NCBI RefSeq assembly: GCF_003852895.1
Contig: NZ_QUSW01000002.1
Location: 248,001-312,000, forward strand
Source: Rhizobacter terrae
GTDB lineage: Bacteria; Pseudomonadota; Gammaproteobacteria; Burkholderiales; Burkholderiaceae_C
Direction: 5' to 3'
Length of the DNA: 64,000 nt
Part shown: piece by piece, positions 1 through 10,460 of the stretch
How the letters are laid out: each line of letters begins with the position of its first letter
How positions within the stretch are numbered: position 1 is the first letter of the stretch
Translations under genes and position numbers: made by a program
The notes under the pieces: model-generated
What the model saw: the letters and a program-made list of their open reading frames with translations, nothing else
What the model was told of the DNA's origin: nothing
Database searches by the model: none

Positions 1-426
1 GTGTTTGCCAAGCATGCACGGCTCAGGCAGCACTTCGCCGGCAATGTCGCCGCGCTGATGGCCGATCTGCAGAGTCCGCCGGCCACGAGGCGCCGTCGCA
101 TCGTGGGCCGCAAGGGCACGCAGTTCGTGGCAATTCCCGTCGAGCAGGTGGCCTACTTCGTCTCGCAGGACAAGCTGAGTTTCGTGGTCGCAATGGATGG
201 CACGCGATGCCTCGTCGATTCACCGTTGGCCGACATCGAAGCGGGACTGGACCCGGCGGTGTTCTTCCGCTTGAATCGCCAGTACCTGGTGAGCGCCCAG
301 TCGGTGGCCCGCTTCGGTGCTGCCGGCAAGGGCAGGCTCAGCGTGGAACTGGTGCCGCGCAGCGAAGATGAGGTCAGCGTGAGCCAGGAACGCGCATCGG
401 CATTTCGCGACTGGCTGGCCCAGTAG
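1..426 (+). CDS. LytTR-family regulator, C-terminal part (cut by window start)
   Basis: This is the C-terminal end of a LytTR transcriptional regulator. The gene enters from before base 1, so the GTG at base 1 is not a supported start. The visible 141 residues contain a LytTR DNA-binding domain from about residue 33 to 138, with VEQVAYFVSQDKLSF and FFRLNRQYLVSAQSV as its most recognisable strands. The CheY-like receiver expected at the N-terminus of a LytR/AlgR-type response regulator would lie outside the window, as would a partner histidine kinase. The gene ends 12 bases before the convergent protein kinase gene. A complete paralogous LytTR system is at 8424-10279. The domain call is firm; the target genes are unknown. 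Confidence 0.85.
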   Translation: MFAKHARLRQHFAGNVAALMADLQSPPATRRRRIVGRKGTQFVAIPVEQVAYFVSQDKLSFVVAMDGTRCLVDSPLADIEAGLDPAVFFRLNRQYLVSAQSVARFGAAGKGRLSVELVPRSEDEVSVSQERASAFRDWLAQ

Positions 427-438
427 GGCCACAGGCGC

Positions 439-2373
439 TCAGTCGCCGCCCTCGTTGCGCTTGCGGCGCTCGACGATGGCGCGGACCTTCTCGCACTGCG
501 GATGGTTCTTGAAGCGGGGACGCTCGCAGACCTCTTCCATGCACACCGCGAGCGCCAGGAACACGCGGGAGCCGCAAGCCTCGCGCGGGCTGGCCGGCGC
601 TTGCGGCGGCATCAGCACCACCGTGGGCTGCTTCTCGGTGTTGTTCTGCGGGGCATGGGCCGGCTCTTCGCGGGCCGGCACGGCATGGCGCTCGCCGGGG
701 CGTGCATCCTCGTGGTGGGTCACAGAAGCGGGCTGGTCCGTGGGCTTGGCCGGCTTGTCCTTGCCCGGGGGCAGCTTGACCGACGCGGTCTGCTCATTGC
801 CCATGACCGCCGATGCCGACGCCACGGGCCTGGCCGGCTTGGTGGCGGTCGATTCAGCCACCGTGGCGATCGGATTGTTGGTCGCAGCAGGCACGGCTGC
901 CGGCGCCTGAACCGGGGCACTCGCGCTCGTGAGCGCCGCAGACGGATTCGGCAGGGCCGCGGGCTCGGCCATGGACGATGCAGCAGGCGCGGGGCCGGCG
1001 ACCGCGGCAGAGGGCGCCCGTGCGCCCATCACCCAGGCCGCCACCGCGCCGACACCCACCAAGGCCGCAACCCCGGCCAGCGCCCAGACGCCACGCCTGG
1101 AGGCGGGCGCCTTCTCGACGGTCGCCCGCGGCGGCATGACGGTGGTGTCCCCATGCACGGAGTCTCGGGCCACAACGGGCGGCGGCGCCGTCTTGGGCCG
1201 CGGCTGCGCGGGCACTGGAACCTTGGGCGGCACCGTGGTGCGCTGCCCCACCGGCGGATAGGTCGGCTCCTCTGCGACGGCGGCGACCGGCGCGACGCGC
1301 GGCGGCGGATTCGTCATCGGCCGCGTGGCTTCCAGGTCGGTGGGCACGGCCGGCTGATGCTCGTAGGGCATGGTCGGCGCGAAGTTGGTTGTGTCTTCGC
1401 GCGGCGGCAGCTTCACCGTGCGCTCGGGCTGGGTCGTGCCCGGCCGGCCCTTCGGCGGCACGGCGGCTCGGCCTTCCAGCACCTCGCGCAAGGCGGCGAT
1501 GTTCTGCGGCCGGTCGCCCGGACGGATGGCCAGCGCCCATTCGACCGCGGCCAGGAACGGCTCGGACATCGCCGGGTTCTCGTGCGCATGCAGCAGCGGC
1601 ACATCGTCCTGCACCGCGCGGGCGGTGGCCGGCGGCGGCGGCGTGCCGCGCAGCAGGTAGTACACGACGGCACCCAGTGCGTACAGGTCGGTCCAGGGCC
1701 CCTGGCGCAGGGCCACGGCTTCGGCGTACTGCTCGATGGGCGCGTAGCTGGGCTTGAGGATGGCGGTGAAGGTCTGCGTGCGGTCGCCGATGGCGCGGCG
1801 CGCGGCGCCGAAGTCCAGCAGCACCGGCACTTCGCCCGGCGGCAGCAGGATGTTGTCCGGGGCGATGTCTCGGTGATAGACGTCCTCGCCGTGCAGGATC
1901 TCCAGCGCGTCCATCACCGGGTCGATGACGGAGCGGATCCACGCCTCCGAGGGCGGGATGCTCATCGAGCGGCGCACCTCGCGCAGGGTGCGGCCCTGCA
2001 GGTAGGGCATCACCATGTAGGCGGTGCCGTTCTCTTCCCAGAAGCGGTAGACCTTGACCAGCGACGGATGGTTGAAGCGCGCCAGCAGCCGCGCCTCGTT
2101 CACGAAGGACCGCAGGCCCAGCGCATAGGTTTCGCTGTGGGCACCGGAGCGGATGGACACCGCGTAGCCGCCCTTGCCGCGCCCGGCCAGCGAGCTGGGC
2201 ATGTATTCCTTGAGCGCCACCTGGCGTTCCAGCGCGTGGTCCTGCGCCAGGTAGACGATGCCGAAACCGCCCACGCCCAGCACGCGCAGGATCTCCAGTT
2301 CGCCGAAACGGGTACCGGCCGGCAGGGCGTCATGCTCGTCCATGGAGGCGGTCGGCGGAGGATTGCTGGCCAT
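439..2373 (-). CDS. Membrane-anchored Ser/Thr protein kinase (Hanks type)
   Basis: A 644-residue eukaryotic-like Ser/Thr kinase. The kinase domain covers about residues 23-300: glycine loop GVGGFGIVYLA (33-43), ATP lysine K55 in VALKEYM, catalytic loop HRDIAPDN (167-174) and DFG (187-189). A Pro/Thr-rich linker (about 300-425) precedes one transmembrane helix near 429-450. The Ala/Pro-rich remainder, probably periplasmic, ends in a small cysteine cluster (CGSRVFLALAVC, MEEVCERP, PQCEKV). No PASTA repeats are present, so the sensor end differs from PrkC/PknB. Kinases of this layout often sit near type VI secretion or phosphatase genes, but none is seen here. It is convergent with the LytTR gene and downstream of the hybrid kinase gene at 2516-4489. 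The start at 2373 is the first ATG; M11 is an alternative. Confidence 0.88.
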   Translation of the reverse strand: MASNPPPTASMDEHDALPAGTRFGELEILRVLGVGGFGIVYLAQDHALERQVALKEYMPSSLAGRGKGGYAVSIRSGAHSETYALGLRSFVNEARLLARFNHPSLVKVYRFWEENGTAYMVMPYLQGRTLREVRRSMSIPPSEAWIRSVIDPVMDALEILHGEDVYHRDIAPDNILLPPGEVPVLLDFGAARRAIGDRTQTFTAILKPSYAPIEQYAEAVALRQGPWTDLYALGAVVYYLLRGTPPPPATARAVQDDVPLLHAHENPAMSEPFLAAVEWALAIRPGDRPQNIAALREVLEGRAAVPPKGRPGTTQPERTVKLPPREDTTNFAPTMPYEHQPAVPTDLEATRPMTNPPPRVAPVAAVAEEPTYPPVGQRTTVPPKVPVPAQPRPKTAPPPVVARDSVHGDTTVMPPRATVEKAPASRRGVWALAGVAALVGVGAVAAWVMGARAPSAAVAGPAPAASSMAEPAALPNPSAALTSASAPVQAPAAVPAATNNPIATVAESTATKPARPVASASAVMGNEQTASVKLPPGKDKPAKPTDQPASVTHHEDARPGERHAVPAREEPAHAPQNNTEKQPTVVLMPPQAPASPREACGSRVFLALAVCMEEVCERPRFKNHPQCEKVRAIVERRKRNEGGD

Positions 2374-2515
2374 ATTGGAAACGGTTTTCCCCGGTCTCTG
2401 GCGCCGGTATCGAAAAGTAGCCTGGGAGCTTAACCGCTACAACGCCTGTTGCCGTGCGGCGGCACCCACTGCTTCAGGGGATGACCCCTGGCCTTAGTGA
2501 CGGAATACCCAGCCG

Positions 2516-5962
<3,447 letters not shown>

Positions 5963-5967
5963 ACCCC

Positions 5968-6282
5968 ATGAGCAAAGACAAGATCCAGGCGACCGTGACG
6001 ACGCGCGCCAACGTGTACTTCGACGGCAAGTGCGTGTCGCACACCATCGAGCTGGCCGACGGCACGCGCAAGAGCGTGGGGGTGATCCTTCCTTCGTCGC
6101 TGACCTTCAACACCGGCGCGCCGGAGGTGATGGAGCTGGTGGAAGGCGAATGCCGCGTGAAGCTGGCCGGTGCCGAGGGCTGGACCACCTACGCCGGCGG
6201 CCAATCATTCGACGTGCCGGGCAACTCGTCCTTCGAGATCGCGGTGGACAAGCCGCTGCACTACATCTGCCACTTCGGCTGA
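5968..6282 (+). CDS. ppnP: Pyrimidine/purine nucleoside phosphorylase
   Basis: A 104-residue member of the PpnP/YaiE family (formerly DUF1255), a one-domain cupin that phosphorolyses a broad range of nucleosides to free base and (deoxy)ribose 1-phosphate. The whole length matches the family size. Its typical cupin strands are visible in SVGVILPSSLTFNTGAPEVM and the closing PLHYICHFG. It starts five bases after the argG stop, so it probably shares argG's transcript. The pairing with arginine synthesis has no obvious metabolic logic. The cytosolic location is inferred from the lack of a signal peptide. Confidence 0.92.
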   Translation: MSKDKIQATVTTRANVYFDGKCVSHTIELADGTRKSVGVILPSSLTFNTGAPEVMELVEGECRVKLAGAEGWTTYAGGQSFDVPGNSSFEIAVDKPLHYICHFG

Positions 6283-6297
6283 TGTCAGCGGCTGACC

Positions 6298-7890
6298 TCA
6301 GGCCGCCACAGACTCTCCGCGCAACCTGAAGGCCCGCACCGCCTGGGCCAGGCGGCTGGCCTGGTCCTTCAGGCTTTCTGTGGCCGCGGCGCTCTGCTCC
6401 ACCAGCGCCGCGTTCTGCTGCGTCATCTGGTCGAGCTGGTGAACCTCGCCGCTCACGTGGCCGATGCCGTTGCTCTGCTCGCTGGTGGAGGCAGAGATCT
6501 CCGACATGATGTCCGTCACGCGCTGGATCGACGCGACGATCTCGCGCATGGTGGAGCCCGCATCGGTCACCAGCCTGGCGCCTGAATCGACCCGCTCGCC
6601 GGAGGCGCTGATCAGCGCCTTGATTTCCTTGGCCGCTTCGGCGCTGCGCTGGGCCAGCGAGCGCACCTCGCCGGCCACGACCGCGAAGCCGCGGCCTTGC
6701 TCGCCGGCGCGTGCCGCTTCCACCGCCGCATTCAGCGCGAGGATGTTGGTCTGGAAGGCAATGCCGTCGATCACGCCGATGATGTCGGCGATCTTCTTCG
6801 AGCTCGCCGAGATGTCGGCCATGGTGGTCACCACCTGCTCCACCACCACGCCGCCGCGGGCGGCGATCTCCGAGGCGGAGGTGGCGAGCTGATCGGCCTG
6901 CCGCGCCGAATCGGCGTTGTGGCGCACCGTGCCGGTGAGCTGCTCCATGCTGGAAGCGGTCTTCTGCAGACTGGCGGCCTGCTGCTCCGTGCGGTGGCTC
7001 AGGTCATGGTTGCCCGTGGCGATCTCGGTGGACGCGGTGGAGATGGACTCCGCCGAGTTGCGGATGTCACCCACCAGGTTGCGCAGGCGGTCCTGCATGC
7101 CCGACACCGCGGCCAGCAGGCGGCCGAGTTCGTCGCCGCGGCTCGCATCCACCGGGGTGGACAGGTCGCCCTGGGCGATGCGCTCGGTCACGTGGATGGC
7201 CTCGGACACCGGCTTGAGCACGCTGCGGCTCAGCCGCCATGCAAGCAAGCCGCCCAGTGCCAGGGCGAATGCCCCCACGGCCACCAGCACGATGCTGGAA
7301 ATCGACTCGGTCTTGCGCGCCTCGGCATAGGCCGATGCATTGAGCTGCGCCTGCAGCGTGATCAGTTGCCCCACCAGGGTACGCCACTCATGCTCCACCG
7401 GCCGCACCTCGCGCATCAGCACGATGGTGGCTTCGGGCGTGGCGCCATCGGCACCCAGCTTGGCGGCCTTGGCGATCAGCGGCAGCGTGGTGGCGCGCAC
7501 CGCCTCGATCTTCTTGAACAGCTCGCGTTCCATGGCGCTGCCGCTCTGATTCAGAAGCTGCGCCAGCTCCTTTTCGGTGCGCACATAGGATTCGGTGGCC
7601 TGCTCCAGCAGCTTGACCTGCTTGTCCACTTCCTTGACCTCGGTCAGCAGCGTGAGCGTGCGCAACGTGATCGCCATGTCGTTGACCTGGTCGATCATCG
7701 TGTTGGCCAGCGCCATCTGCCGGTTGTTGATCTCGACGATGCCCTTCATGTGGCCGGAGATCGTCGACATGAGCACCTGGCTCACGCCACCCACGAGGAT
7801 GAGCAGGGCAAGGATGGCCGCGAAGCTGAAGCCAAAACGCTTGCCCAGCGACATCGATGCGCCACCGGTGGAAAGGAACGGAATCTTCAT
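6298..7890 (-). CDS. Methyl-accepting chemotaxis protein
   Basis: A 530-residue transmembrane chemoreceptor. TM1 is at about 21-42 and is followed by a roughly 155-residue periplasmic helical domain of the four-helix-bundle type. TM2 is at about 198-219, HAMP at 220-272, and the coiled-coil signalling domain carries the conserved hairpin tip ([19 protein letters not shown], then [19 protein letters not shown]). The C-terminus lacks the NWETF-like pentapeptide that tethers CheR in the major enteric receptors. The open frame reaches 8061, but the extra N-terminal residues are not receptor-like. Starts at 7890 (MKIPFLS) or 7854 (MSLGKRFGF) both fit, with 7890 preferred. The ligand is unknown. 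No che genes are adjacent. Confidence 0.9.
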   Translation of the reverse strand: MKIPFLSTGGASMSLGKRFGFSFAAILALLILVGGVSQVLMSTISGHMKGIVEINNRQMALANTMIDQVNDMAITLRTLTLLTEVKEVDKQVKLLEQATESYVRTEKELAQLLNQSGSAMERELFKKIEAVRATTLPLIAKAAKLGADGATPEATIVLMREVRPVEHEWRTLVGQLITLQAQLNASAYAEARKTESISSIVLVAVGAFALALGGLLAWRLSRSVLKPVSEAIHVTERIAQGDLSTPVDASRGDELGRLLAAVSGMQDRLRNLVGDIRNSAESISTASTEIATGNHDLSHRTEQQAASLQKTASSMEQLTGTVRHNADSARQADQLATSASEIAARGGVVVEQVVTTMADISASSKKIADIIGVIDGIAFQTNILALNAAVEAARAGEQGRGFAVVAGEVRSLAQRSAEAAKEIKALISASGERVDSGARLVTDAGSTMREIVASIQRVTDIMSEISASTSEQSNGIGHVSGEVHQLDQMTQQNAALVEQSAAATESLKDQASRLAQAVRAFRLRGESVAA

Positions 7891-8122
7891 GGGCAGGCCC
7901 CCAAAGGCAGCGGAACAAGGAAATGCGTAGAACTTCACGCGCGTCTCGATGGTTATCGGCGCCGCATCGCACTGCTGAAGGGGTTCGATCCACCGCATGT
8001 CGTGCAAACCCGCACTTGATGCCGGACATTCCTCCGTCCGTCGCATCCCGGTTTGATTCACCCGTGCCGCGGCCTAGAGTTCATCCAACGCAAACATTCG
8101 CGTTGACCACCCAGGAGCCATC

Positions 8123-8314
8123 ATGTTTGACCGTGTCTTTTCCGCCGCCCTTGCCTTCTGCGTGCTCGCAGCCGGTACGCTGGCCGTGGGATCGGCCCTG
8201 TTCGAGCAACCCAAGGCCGAAGCCCAAGTCGTCTACCTGCCCAAGGTGGAAGTGAACGGCAAACGCGCCGTCCAGGTCGCGATGTCTGAAACCACGCCCC
8301 AGCACCAGCAATAA
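8123..8314 (+). CDS. Small exported or membrane-anchored protein, unknown function
   Basis: A 63-residue protein with an N-terminal hydrophobic segment (about residues 6-27, FSAALAFCVLAAGTLAVGSALF) and a short polar tail ending in TPQHQQ. The start is supported by AGGAG eight bases before the ATG. The middle (VVYLPKVEVNGKR) resembles the short tails of other small Burkholderiales envelope proteins, but I recognise no family. It is divergent from the chemoreceptor gene and convergent with the LytTR pair. The hydrophobic segment could be a signal peptide or a single anchor. The good ribosome site and codon use like its neighbours argue that it is real. Confidence 0.6.
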   Translation: MFDRVFSAALAFCVLAAGTLAVGSALFEQPKAEAQVVYLPKVEVNGKRAVQVAMSETTPQHQQ

Positions 8315-8357
8315 GCACCAGCCGGCCGCAGGCCCAGGCGCCCATCAAGCCACGCCC

Positions 8358-8402
8358 GCGGATCCGGCTTCGCCGGTCCGCAGGGCGGCGCCCCTCGGGG
8401 GC
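8358..8402. repeat. Double-hairpin GC-rich intergenic element
   Basis: Two consecutive inverted repeats lie between convergent genes. The first, 8358-8381, pairs GCGGA(T)CCGGC with GCCGGTCCGC around TTC. The second, 8390-8402, pairs GCCCC with GGGGGC. The following text (CAGGAGCGCAGCGACTGGGG) resembles a short element I associate with intergenic regions of Comamonadaceae. It may act as a bidirectional terminator, though no U-tract follows. Confidence 0.45.
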
Positions 8403-8423
8403 AGGAGCGCAGCGACTGGGGGG

Positions 8424-9200
8424 CTACATTTGTCTGAACACGTGCACGAAGCTGCGGCTGACCGGCAGCAGCTCCTTGCGATCCTTCAGCTGAATCTCCG
8501 CCGTTTCATTCGGCCCCCGGTTCACCTGCACCACCTCGTGCAGGTTCACGATCACCGAGCGATGCACCTGCGCAAAGCGGTCCGGGTCGAGTTCATCGGC
8601 CAGCTCGCGGATCGTCTTTCGGATCAGCGCTTCGCCGCCTTCCCACACCACCAGCGTGTACTTCTCGTCGGCCCGCAGGTAGGCCACCTGCTCGACCGGA
8701 ATGAGCTTCACGCTGGATCCCACCGAGGCCTTGATCCACTGCAGGAACTGCCTCGGCCCCGTGCGCTGGCGCAGCTCACCGGACAGATGCTCGATGACCT
8801 GCTCGATGGACGGCACGCCCGCCGGGACGCTGGCCACCTTCAGCCGCTCACGCAGCCGATTCACCGTGTCGGCCAGGCGTTGCTCCTCGAACGGCTTGAC
8901 CAGGTAGTCCAGTGCCCCCTGCTCGAAGGCCTTGACCGCGTACTGCTCGAAAGCGGTGACGAACACCACCTGCGCGCGCCGGTCGATGGAACGCGCCGCA
9001 TCGATGCCGTTCATGCCCGGCATGTGCACGTCCAGGAACACCACGTCAGGCAGGTGGATGTCGAACATCTCCACCGCCTCGCGGCCGTTGCGCGCCTCGG
9101 CCACCACCTCCAGCTCCGGCCACAGCCGGGCCAGGTGCGAGCGCAGGCGCTCGCGAAGCAGCGGTTCGTCATCGGCGATCAAGGCAGTGATGCGGCTCAT
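8424..9200 (-). CDS. LytTR-family response regulator
   Basis: A 258-residue response regulator. The CheY-like receiver (1-120) has acidic residues D10/D11, phospho-acceptor D57 (VVFLDVHMPG), T82 and K102. A LytTR DNA-binding domain occupies about 155-258 (VEQVAYLRADEKYTLVV, FAQVHRSVIVNLHEV). It is the output partner of the kinase encoded immediately upstream; the two genes overlap by four bases (9197-9200), which implies translational coupling. LytTR regulators bind imperfect direct repeats in promoters. The targets are not evident, and I saw no such repeat in the flanking intergenic DNA. The receiver and output are both complete, unlike the partial paralogue at the window start. Confidence 0.92.
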   Translation of the reverse strand: MSRITALIADDEPLLRERLRSHLARLWPELEVVAEARNGREAVEMFDIHLPDVVFLDVHMPGMNGIDAARSIDRRAQVVFVTAFEQYAVKAFEQGALDYLVKPFEEQRLADTVNRLRERLKVASVPAGVPSIEQVIEHLSGELRQRTGPRQFLQWIKASVGSSVKLIPVEQVAYLRADEKYTLVVWEGGEALIRKTIRELADELDPDRFAQVHRSVIVNLHEVVQVNRGPNETAEIQLKDRKELLPVSRSFVHVFRQM

Positions 9201-10279
9201 CGGAAGGCAGTGTCAGTCGACAGGGGAAGGACCAGTTCGGCGCGCAGGCCGTGGGGCGATTGTTCCTGCAACTCGAAGCGCGCGGCATCGCCGAAAAAGG
9301 CCTTGATGCGCGCCCGCAGGTTGCTCAGGCCTGTGCCGGGCACGGCCTTGTCGTCCATGCCCACGCCGGTGTCGGCCACCCACAGCCGCACCACCGACGA
9401 GCCTTCTCGCACGGCGCCCACGTCGATGCGCCCGCCCTGCTCGCTCGGGTCGATGCCGTGGCGGATGGCGTTTTCCACCAGCGTGAGCAGGGCCATGGCC
9501 GGGAAACGCAGCGCCATCAGGTCCTGGGGCACGGCCACGTCGAAGGCGAGGCGGTCGGGCATGCGCATGTGCATGAGCTCCAGGTAGGCCCGCACCAGGT
9601 GCACCTCCTGGCCCAGCGTGGCTTGTTCGTCGTTGAGCCGCGGCATGGCGGCGCGCAGGTAGGCGATGAGGCTCTTGAGCACCGCCGGCGCCTGCGGCGA
9701 TCCGGACTCCACCAGCGCCTGCACGTTGGCCAGGGTGTTGAAGAGGAAGTGCGGCTCGATCTGGGCGTGCAGCAGCTGCAGCCTCGCATCCAGCGCCTGC
9801 CGCTCCAGCGTGCTCCTTTCCAGCGCGAACTGCAGCAGTTGGCTGCGCACCTGCAGGTCACGCTCGCGGTACATCGCGCCCAGCGCCAGCAAGGGGCCGA
9901 TCACCAGGCTGCAGCCGGCGATGAGGATGAAGCCCGACACCCGGCCCTCGTGCGCCAGCACCGCGGAAACGTCGCCGCCCACCGCCGGCAGGTACACCAC
10001 GAAGGTCGCCACCGGCGCGGCCAGGGCCACGGCGAACACCCGCACCATCCACATCGGCAGCCAGGTCTGGCGCCACAGGCCCGCGGCGATGAACACCACC
10101 AGCAGCACCATGGCGATGACCAGGGTGCGGCCCAGCAGGACGATGAAGGGCGTCACGAACAGCGGATTGAGCGCCGCCGCCACGCTCACGGCCAGCACGA
10201 TGGCGACCATCACGCGGCGCAAGGTGAGCGCGGCCAGGATCGAGCTGTCCTGGTTGGCGGCGGAAGACGCGGTGTTCAT
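9197..10279 (-). CDS. LytS-type sensor histidine kinase (His_kinase family)
   Basis: A 360-residue integral-membrane kinase. About four transmembrane helices fill residues 18-140. A cytoplasmic coiled coil leads into the His_kinase domain, whose phospho-acceptor lies in IEPHFLFNTLANVQALV, and the protein ends with an HATPase domain (VENAIRHGID, DTGVGMD, GTGLSNLRARI). This architecture pairs with LytTR regulators, and the partner gene overlaps its 3' end. The open frame extends to 10402; MNTASS at 10279 is chosen because the extra residues are not hydrophobic or family-like. The signal is unknown. Upstream is the terminator of the metalloprotease gene. Confidence 0.9.
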   Translation of the reverse strand: MNTASSAANQDSSILAALTLRRVMVAIVLAVSVAAALNPLFVTPFIVLLGRTLVIAMVLLVVFIAAGLWRQTWLPMWMVRVFAVALAAPVATFVVYLPAVGGDVSAVLAHEGRVSGFILIAGCSLVIGPLLALGAMYRERDLQVRSQLLQFALERSTLERQALDARLQLLHAQIEPHFLFNTLANVQALVESGSPQAPAVLKSLIAYLRAAMPRLNDEQATLGQEVHLVRAYLELMHMRMPDRLAFDVAVPQDLMALRFPAMALLTLVENAIRHGIDPSEQGGRIDVGAVREGSSVVRLWVADTGVGMDDKAVPGTGLSNLRARIKAFFGDAARFELQEQSPHGLRAELVLPLSTDTAFR

Positions 10280-10386
10280 GGAGCGCACGATAACCTGCGC
10301 ATTGCCCGCTGTCGCAGCGGTGGACGCCACGGAGCGACAGATGACCGAAATGTGGGTGCCGGCCGCGACTGGGGTCCAAAAGAACA

Positions 10387-10414
10387 AAAGACCGCTGCAC
10401 ATGCAGCGGTCTTT
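10387..10414 (-). terminator. Rho-independent terminator after the metalloprotease gene
   Basis: A perfect 12-bp stem, AAAGACCGCTGC with GCAGCGGTCTTT, around an ACAT loop. On the minus strand it is followed by a T-rich tail (TTTTGTTCTTTTGG). It lies about 50 bases after the metalloprotease stop codon and before the LytS-type gene. It also has a short T-run in the plus direction. Confidence 0.85.
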
Positions 10415-10460
10415 GTCTCTTCTACTGGTCGGCCGGGAATCTACACCTCCGGCCGATGCT

